From NCBI GenBank assembly GCA_964629345.1, contig CAZVSG010000062.1, positions 1 to 13,255 of the forward strand: a stretch of 13,255 nucleotides of DNA. Direction: 5' to 3'. This DNA comes from UBA6115 sp964629345 (GTDB lineage: Bacteria > Bacillota > Clostridia > Christensenellales > Aristaeellaceae). The first letter of the stretch is position 1; each line of letters starts with the position of its first letter. The notes under the pieces are model-generated. The model ran no database searches and had not been told where the DNA came from. It worked only from the letters and a program-made list of their open reading frames with translations. The position numbers and the translations under genes were made by a program. Below are positions 9,568 through 13,255 of this stretch, piece after piece.

Positions 9568-9600
9568 AAAACTGCTGCGCCACGGCGCGGCAGTTTTATT
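9568..9600 (+). terminator. Intrinsic terminator of HU
   Basis: AAAACTGC-T-GCGC (9568-9580) pairs with GCGC-G-GCAGTTTT (9585-9597) around a CACG loop, giving 13 pairs including one U-G. The 3' arm ends in TTTT followed by ATT. It begins 18 bases after the HU stop. Confidence 0.9.
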
Positions 9601-9637
9601 AGTTCCCTTGCTGATTATGAATAGATGAAAGGTCAAT

Positions 9638-10050
9638 ATGCGACTGGACAAGTTTCTGAAGGTTTCCCGCATCATCAAGCGCCGCACCGTTGCCAAGGAA
9701 GCCTGTGACGGCGGACGCGTCAGCATCAACGGCCGCNNNNNNNNNNCAAGCACCTGACCCTTCAGGACGCCACGCACGGCGTGACGCTCCATGCCGCCGC
9801 ACCGATCCAGCAGGCGACCTTGCTGGTGCTGAGGCCCGAGCGAAAGCCGCGAAGCGTCAGCATCAACGGCCGCGCCGCGAAAGCGGGGGCAGAGGTCAGG
9901 GAAGGCGACGCGCTTGAGATCCGCTTCGGCAGCCGTGTGGGGCGCTACGAGGTGATCCGTATCCAGGAAACGGTGCGAAAGGAATCAGCGGCCGAAATGT
10001 ACCGTGTCCTGCAGGAGGATGAAACGGTCATGGCTGAACGGAACGGCTGA
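9638..10050 (+). CDS. yabO: S4-domain RNA-binding protein, YabO-like; interrupted by assembly gap
   Basis: YabO/HslR-type proteins are small single S4-domain RNA binders associated with ribosomal subunits. The first 33 codons (9638-9736) are a clear YabO N-terminus, MRLDKFLKVSRIIKRRTVAK to SINGR, preceded by GAAAGG at 5-base spacing. Ten Ns follow (9737-9746). The remaining reading frame (to the TGA at 10048-10050) is shifted relative to the start if the gap is taken as exactly 10, and ends with a clear YabO C-terminus: SINGR, then 58 more residues including EVREGDALEIRFG and ESAAEMYRVL. Joining the halves at the shared SINGR gives a normal 91-residue protein. That leaves about 35 extra codons (9747-9853) that do not look like S4 sequence. 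The most likely reading is one intact gene damaged by assembly; a real insertion is the alternative. Confidence 0.75.
9717..9736 (+). repeat. 20-base direct repeat, copy 1, ending at the N gap
   Basis: These 20 bases recur exactly at 9854-9873. Copy 1 ends at the last called base before the Ns, so the true repeat may be longer. Both copies encode VSINGR within S4-like sequence. Confidence 0.9.
9737..9746. other. Assembly gap (10 Ns)
   Basis: Ten undetermined bases lie inside yabO. A fixed run of ten Ns is commonly written by scaffolders when the true distance is unknown, so neither the length nor the reading frame across it should be trusted. Confidence 0.95.
9854..9873 (+). repeat. 20-base direct repeat, copy 2
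   Basis: This is an exact copy of 9717-9736, here followed by the authentic YabO C-terminal coding sequence. The base just before the repeat differs between copies, so on the left side it is exactly 20 bases. Confidence 0.9.
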
Positions 10051-10111
10051 AACGGGGGACTCACAAAGCCCTGATTGATCTTGGCCTTTCCGATGTTTTC
10101 ATTCTTCATCA

Positions 10112-10139
10112 AAGCCTGCTCCCGTTTGGAAGCAGGCTT
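10112..10139. terminator. Stem-loop between convergent genes, possible bidirectional terminator
   Basis: AAGCCTGCT (10112-10120) pairs perfectly with AGCAGGCTT (10131-10139) around a 10-base loop in the 168-base gap between yabO (plus) and the GNAT gene (minus). Neither side carries a good T tract, so efficiency is doubtful. A smaller CCAGG/CCTGG hairpin follows at 10147-10159. No gene is evident in this gap. Confidence 0.5.
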
Positions 10140-10218
10140 ACTGATGCCAGGATGCCTGGGACAGAAGTCGATTTACCCGCAGATGCTTCGATTGCCCGGC
10201 CGCTCACAGATTGAACAG

Positions 10219-10848
10219 TCAATGCGGAGCGTCTCTTCCCTGATGCGCGTCCAGCCATTCGTCCCTCAGCGCGGCGTACAGGGCGACATCGGCTTGTTCC
10301 CCTTTGTAGTACAGGCGCGAGCGCAGGACGCCCTCCAGCCGCATCCCCGCTTTTTCCATCACCCTGCCGGAAGCGCGGTTCCGCACGTCGTGCTGGGCTT
10401 CGATGCGGTTGATGCCGTGTTCCTCAAACATCAGGCGCAGGAAGGCAGTGAGCGCTTCGGTCATCAGGCCCTGGCCCCAGCAGTCCTTTGCCAGGGAAAA
10501 TCCCGCTTCCGCGGAGTTGTTCTGCCAGTCGCGCCATACCAGGCCTATGGTGCCGATCATCCGCAGGTCTCTCTGCCTGATAATGGCAAAGGAAGAAAGA
10601 CCCCTCAGCCTGTTTTGGGAGAGGATGCCCCGAAGGACGGAGCGCGTCTGGGAAAGGGTCTTGTGAGGATCCCAGAACACGAAGCGCGCTACTTCCGGAT
10701 CGCAGGCCCAGGCATGGAACTGCCGGGCGTCACGGCGCTTCGGCGTGCGCAGCAGGAGCCTTGGGGTCTGGATGCAGCTTTCATGCCATAAACCGCCCGG
10801 GCCTCTGAGCAGCTTTGCGAACCAGGGCGATTCCGATATTGCTTTCAT
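10219..10848 (-). CDS. GNAT N-acetyltransferase, RimJ/RimL type
   Basis: This 209-residue protein belongs to the GCN5-related acetyltransferases, most like the RimJ/RimL (Acetyltransf_3) group that acetylates protein N-termini or small amines using acetyl-CoA. Signs are TPRLLLRTPKRRDA (28-41), the central strand MIGTIGLVWRD (97-107), the acetyl-CoA loop LAKDCWGQGLMTEAL (119-133) and NRASGRVMEKAGMRLEGVLR (157-176). An N-terminal extension of about 22 residues precedes the domain. The start at 10848 is chosen because AGGAA (10859-10855) sits 6 bases upstream and its ATG overlaps the stop of the small membrane-protein gene in the string TGATG; longer in-frame extensions upstream show no family similarity. 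Substrate is unknown. Confidence 0.88.
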   Translation of the reverse strand: MKAISESPWFAKLLRGPGGLWHESCIQTPRLLLRTPKRRDARQFHAWACDPEVARFVFWDPHKTLSQTRSVLRGILSQNRLRGLSSFAIIRQRDLRMIGTIGLVWRDWQNNSAEAGFSLAKDCWGQGLMTEALTAFLRLMFEEHGINRIEAQHDVRNRASGRVMEKAGMRLEGVLRSRLYYKGEQADVALYAALRDEWLDAHQGRDAPH

Positions 10849-11018
10849 CAGCCGTTCCTGTTCATACAGCCTGTCAATGCCAGAACGGGCTGTTTTGATC
10901 CGGGATCTCGGCGGTGCTTTTCCGCGCCGTATATGGCCGTCAGGATGCCGAAGGCCAGCAGGAACAGGAACAGGATGATCAGGGCTGCCATCGCCCAATG
11001 TCCGGTTTTCTGCGCCAT
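10848..11018 (-). CDS. Small single-pass membrane protein, coupled to the GNAT gene
   Basis: A 56-residue ORF, MAQKTGHWAM followed by a hydrophobic segment at about residues 9-30 (ALIILFLFLLAFGILTAIY) and then a short basic tail (AEKHRRDPGSKQP). The membrane segment is near the N-terminus, with the tail likely cytoplasmic by the positive-inside rule. A strong AAAGGAGGG lies 6 bases before the ATG at 11018, and the TGA shares one base with the downstream GNAT ATG, so the two should be translationally coupled. I do not recognise a family. The strong ribosome site, the overlap and the clean membrane helix argue that it is a true gene rather than the upstream region of the GNAT. Confidence 0.72.
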   Translation of the reverse strand: MAQKTGHWAMAALIILFLFLLAFGILTAIYGAEKHRRDPGSKQPVLALTGCMNRNG

Positions 11019-11110
11019 GGATGCCCTCCTTTGCTTCAATTCCTGAGCTACGTGGACTGACTGATAAAACCTTATGTGACAGCGGCGCACCCGCCCGGGT
11101 CATTTTTTAT

Positions 11111-11728
11111 TCAGCAGCTGGCCTGCGGGTACGGCGCGGGGCGCACCGAGGGTTTCAGCATGCCTTCCCCCTGTGGAAAAATCCGTTCGCTGAGTTCCTT
11201 TTGCGCCATGAGCAGGCCCAGGCAGGTCTTCGCGTCCTCGATCTCTCCGCGCATGACCATGGATACGGCTTCCGACAGCGGCAGGCGGACGACGCGCAGG
11301 AACTCATCAGGGTCGGTGTGGGCGGCGGCCTGGATCAAGTCGGTCGCAAGATAGAGCGCGATGCGTTCCGTGCAGAAGCCGGGCGTTGTGACCACGTGGG
11401 CCAGTTTCTGCCATTTTCTGGCGATCAGCCCCGTTTCCTCCTCCAATTCACGCCTCGCGCAATCAAAGGGGTCCTCCTTCGCGTCATCCAGTTTGCCGGC
11501 GGGGATCTCCAGGGTAAACCCATCGATCGCCACGCGGTGCTGGCGCACCAGGGTGACGTACCCTCTGGCGTCCACCGGCACCACTGCCGCGGCGCCGTTG
11601 TGCAATACGATCTCACGCTCCGCTTCCCTGCCGTCTGGAAGCAGGACCTGCCACTTTTCGACTGTGATGATCCTGCCCTTATAGAGCGTCTCGCCGGAGA
11701 TGACCGTTTCCTTCAGTTCGCTGCCCAT
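11111..11728 (-). CDS. NUDIX hydrolase, ADP-ribose pyrophosphatase-like
   Basis: This 205-residue protein likely hydrolyses ADP-ribose or a related nucleoside-diphosphate sugar to AMP plus a sugar phosphate, scavenging NAD breakdown products. It has the ADPRase-type prelude VRQHR (61-65) and EIPAGK (74-79), leading into a Nudix box from G78 to L101 that ends RELEEETGL, with R93, E94, E97 and E98 in place. The box has six rather than five residues between G78 and E85, one more than the classical spacing. The dimer-type N-terminal beta domain (YKGRIITVEKWQVLLPDG) fits the NudF/ADPRase group. The start at 11728 follows a purine-rich AGGAAGGTGGGA. The next gene on this strand begins 92 bases beyond its stop, so shared transcription is possible. 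Confidence 0.9.
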   Translation of the reverse strand: MGSELKETVISGETLYKGRIITVEKWQVLLPDGREAEREIVLHNGAAAVVPVDARGYVTLVRQHRVAIDGFTLEIPAGKLDDAKEDPFDCARRELEEETGLIARKWQKLAHVVTTPGFCTERIALYLATDLIQAAAHTDPDEFLRVVRLPLSEAVSMVMRGEIEDAKTCLGLLMAQKELSERIFPQGEGMLKPSVRPAPYPQASC

Positions 11729-11750
11729 CTGCTTCCCACCTTCCTGTCAC

Positions 11751-11780
11751 AGTATACCTGTGCCGCGTCCCCTACCGCAA
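11751..11780 (-). promoter_or_regulatory. Probable promoter of the NUDIX gene
   Basis: On the minus strand TATACT (11756-11751, 5/6) is preceded by an 18-base spacer and a weak -35, TTGCGG (11780-11775). The predicted start lies about 15 bases before the NUDIX ATG, leaving just enough leader for its ribosome site. Confidence 0.5.
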
Positions 11781-11812
11781 GTGACGCTGTGTGAATGGCC
11801 GTGGCACAGGGG

Positions 11813-11843
11813 ATAATTGAAAGCGGAGCCGGCCGGCTCCGCT
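11813..11843 (-). terminator. Intrinsic terminator of the exported-protein gene
   Basis: AGCGGAGCC and GGCTCCGCT (11843-11835 and 11830-11822) form a perfect 9-bp stem with a GGCC loop, followed on the minus strand by TTTCAATTAT, a modest T-rich tail. It begins 22 bases after the stop of the exported hypothetical gene. Confidence 0.75.
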
Positions 11844-11865
11844 GCGTGAATGAAGACGCTGGGTA

Positions 11866-13255
11866 TCAGGGATTGACGGGGGTCGGCTCAGCGACCGCTT
11901 CAGGGGTTGTCCCGTCTGTGGGAGCTGGTTCCTGCGGGACCAGCAGTTTCTGGATCATCTGCATCAATACGGGGCTTTCCTCAGGCATCGCGGCGGTCAG
12001 CTTCTCCAGCAGTGCCGGAATGGCCTTCTGTATGCTCGCTTGCAGCAGGGCCTTGTCTTCCTCGCTCAGGCCGCTCTCTTTGATGACCATGGCTGTTGTG
12101 CCTTCAAGCTGCGGAACCGCCGGCTGCTCATCAGTATTTTTGGAGGAAACCGAGAGGCTCAGCAGGGGTTCGGGAGAATTCATCGACAGGCTGAGGGAGA
12201 AATCGCTCTCCATGGTGTCCAGGCGGCTGCCGCCGTTGAGTTTCAGACCAATATTCATCCCGCCCATGTTCAGGTCAAGGGTCACCTGTGTGTTCATGCT
12301 GGGCAGTTCAGATGTCGTCTTGACGTTCAGTTTCATCATGGTATCCATGAAGTTCAGCCCGCTGAGAATGTCTTTTTCGATCGCTGCCCAGTCGAGCGGC
12401 GCGGGCTTTTCAGTCTCGCCGGCCGTGAAGGTGGAAGCTTTGCCGATCAGCTTGACGCTGAGGGTGGTGTTGCCGCCTTCCCCGGTGAAGAGAACATCGA
12501 TCTTTGCGGGCTGGGAGATGTCCTCAGGCGTTGCCGCGTCGATGTAGAGCGCTTTCTCGCCTTCATATACCCAGCCGGTCAGGATCGTTTTGTCCGGTTC
12601 GGCTTTTGCTTTTGCAGCCGTGGCGTCCAATAACATGCCCAGATCGAGGCTTCCTTCGGGCAGTTTGTCGCCCGCCACCTGGCTGACGGAGGCGGTGAGT
12701 TTTTCCATGTACTCCTTGTGCGGGACTTCGCCCTTCTTGTACAGGGCAGCCAGCTTCTCCAGCACACCGGCAAGGAAGCGGGTCGTCAGGGTCACCTGTG
12801 TACGCTTGGCAAAAGTGCCGTAGCCTTCGATGACAAAACTGCCTTCCTCCGCTTTGAACACGGCGGCAGCCTCCTTGACGATCCCACCCAGGGCTTCAGC
12901 GTGGAGCTGGAAGATCCTCAGGGCTTCGTTAGGATCCGGCTGGGTCTGGGACATCTGGCCCATCACTTTTTTGATCATCGCCGGGTCGGCACTCAGCGCC
13001 AGACCGGGCAGCATGCTGCTGGTGATGTGGGTTTCAAAGGTCTCCGGATCAGCCGATGCCTGGAAATCCATCAGGGAGGCCGCATCCGTCCCGATCACGG
13101 CGGAAACGCCGCTCTTGCCGGCCAGGACTGTGACTTTGAGCCTGTTGATGGCGCTGATGACGGTCGAGATGACGGAGGTAGCTCCCTCCTCAGGCATTTC
13201 ACCCGTCATCATCGAGAGGATGGCGGCGGCCTGCGGATTGATCTGCACCTTTACC
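11866..13255 (-). CDS. Probable exported hypothetical protein, N-terminus beyond right edge
   Basis: I do not recognise this family. At least 462 residues are visible and the frame stays open to the edge; a GTG at 13248 could serve as a start but shows no convincing ribosome site, so the gene probably begins outside the window. The visible part has no membrane helix, contains no cysteine and is rich in Met, Ala, Leu, Thr and Lys. Its first half looks helical (for example FLAGVLEKLAALYKKGEV). From about residue 220 it alternates amphipathic beta strands, such as TILTGWVYEGEKALYIDA and TQVTLDLNMGGMNIGLKL, which suggests a stacked antiparallel sheet like those of LolA-type lipoprotein-carrier folds; that is inference. 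The C-terminus is a Pro/Thr/Glu-rich tail. An exported protein or lipoprotein is the best guess. Confidence 0.7.
   Translation of the reverse strand, partial: VKVQINPQAAAILSMMTGEMPEEGATSVISTVISAINRLKVTVLAGKSGVSAVIGTDAASLMDFQASADPETFETHITSSMLPGLALSADPAMIKKVMGQMSQTQPDPNEALRIFQLHAEALGGIVKEAAAVFKAEEGSFVIEGYGTFAKRTQVTLTTRFLAGVLEKLAALYKKGEVPHKEYMEKLTASVSQVAGDKLPEGSLDLGMLLDATAAKAKAEPDKTILTGWVYEGEKALYIDAATPEDISQPAKIDVLFTGEGGNTTLSVKLIGKASTFTAGETEKPAPLDWAAIEKDILSGLNFMDTMMKLNVKTTSELPSMNTQVTLDLNMGGMNIGLKLNGGSRLDTMESDFSLSLSMNSPEPLLSLSVSSKNTDEQPAVPQLEGTTAMVIKESGLSEEDKALLQASIQKAIPALLEKLTAAMPEESPVLMQMIQKLLVPQEPAPTDGTTPEAVAEPTPVNP

Noticed and set aside
9717..9873. Target-site duplication of a small mobile element in yabO
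   Set aside because: The segment between the repeats has no visible terminal inverted repeats, and the repeat ends precisely at the assembly gap, so an assembly cause is more economical.
10075..10791. 238-codon plus-strand frame
   Set aside because: It is antisense to the GNAT gene, which carries the real domain motifs; its beginning also covers the intergenic stem-loop.
10849..11103. Extending the GNAT protein to a 294-residue form
   Set aside because: The added 85 residues resemble no acetyltransferase and overlap the small membrane-protein gene in another frame; the start at 10848 has a ribosome site and a TGATG overlap.
11021..11794. 257-codon plus-strand frame
   Set aside because: It is antisense to the NUDIX gene, whose Nudix box is unambiguous.

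Overview
The window is a GC-rich piece of a Bacillota (Firmicutes) chromosome, probably from a Clostridia-like anaerobe. The evidence is: a compact Gram-positive-type GyrB directly upstream of GyrA; a conserved low-GC Gram-positive gene block (SpoVB/YabM flippase, YabN/MazG, HU, YabO S4 protein); a T-box leader; strong AGGAGG-type ribosome sites; and intrinsic terminators with stacked sigma-A-like promoters. A 10-base N gap shows it is a draft, possibly metagenomic, assembly. I cannot name the genus.

Layout. Positions 1-181 (minus strand) hold most of a T-box leader whose antiterminator and target gene lie beyond the left edge. Its promoter diverges from that of a plus-strand, exported CapA-family metallophosphatase gene (264-1373). 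After a terminator come gyrB (1595-3568) and gyrA (3596-6136), transcribed together and closed by a terminator. A new promoter drives a 527-residue lipid/polysaccharide flippase (6229-7812), followed without any gap by a tetrapyrrole-methylase/MazG fusion (7813-9231). HU (9277-9549) has its own strong promoter inside the end of mazG and its own terminator. The S4-domain gene yabO (9638-10050) is interrupted by the N gap. From about 10,100 on, all genes are on the minus strand: an exported hypothetical protein open at the right edge (11866-13255), a NUDIX ADP-ribose pyrophosphatase-like gene (11111-11728), a 56-residue membrane protein (10848-11018) and a RimJ/RimL-type GNAT (10219-10848) whose start overlaps that small gene's stop.

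Together these are mostly housekeeping functions: DNA supercoiling (gyrase) and nucleoid compaction (HU), nucleotide-pool cleaning (MazG, NUDIX), and envelope functions (CapA-like protein, flippase, exported protein). I found no CRISPR array, phage, insertion sequence or defence system, and no convincing new multi-gene system. The observations most worth a second look are: the divergent T-box; the capA and flippase start codons lying where the transcript should begin (possible leaderless mRNAs); the 20-base repeat that ends exactly at the gap in yabO; the HU promoter and 5' hairpin embedded in mazG; the altered methylase motif in MazG; and the absence of yabP/yabQ after yabO.
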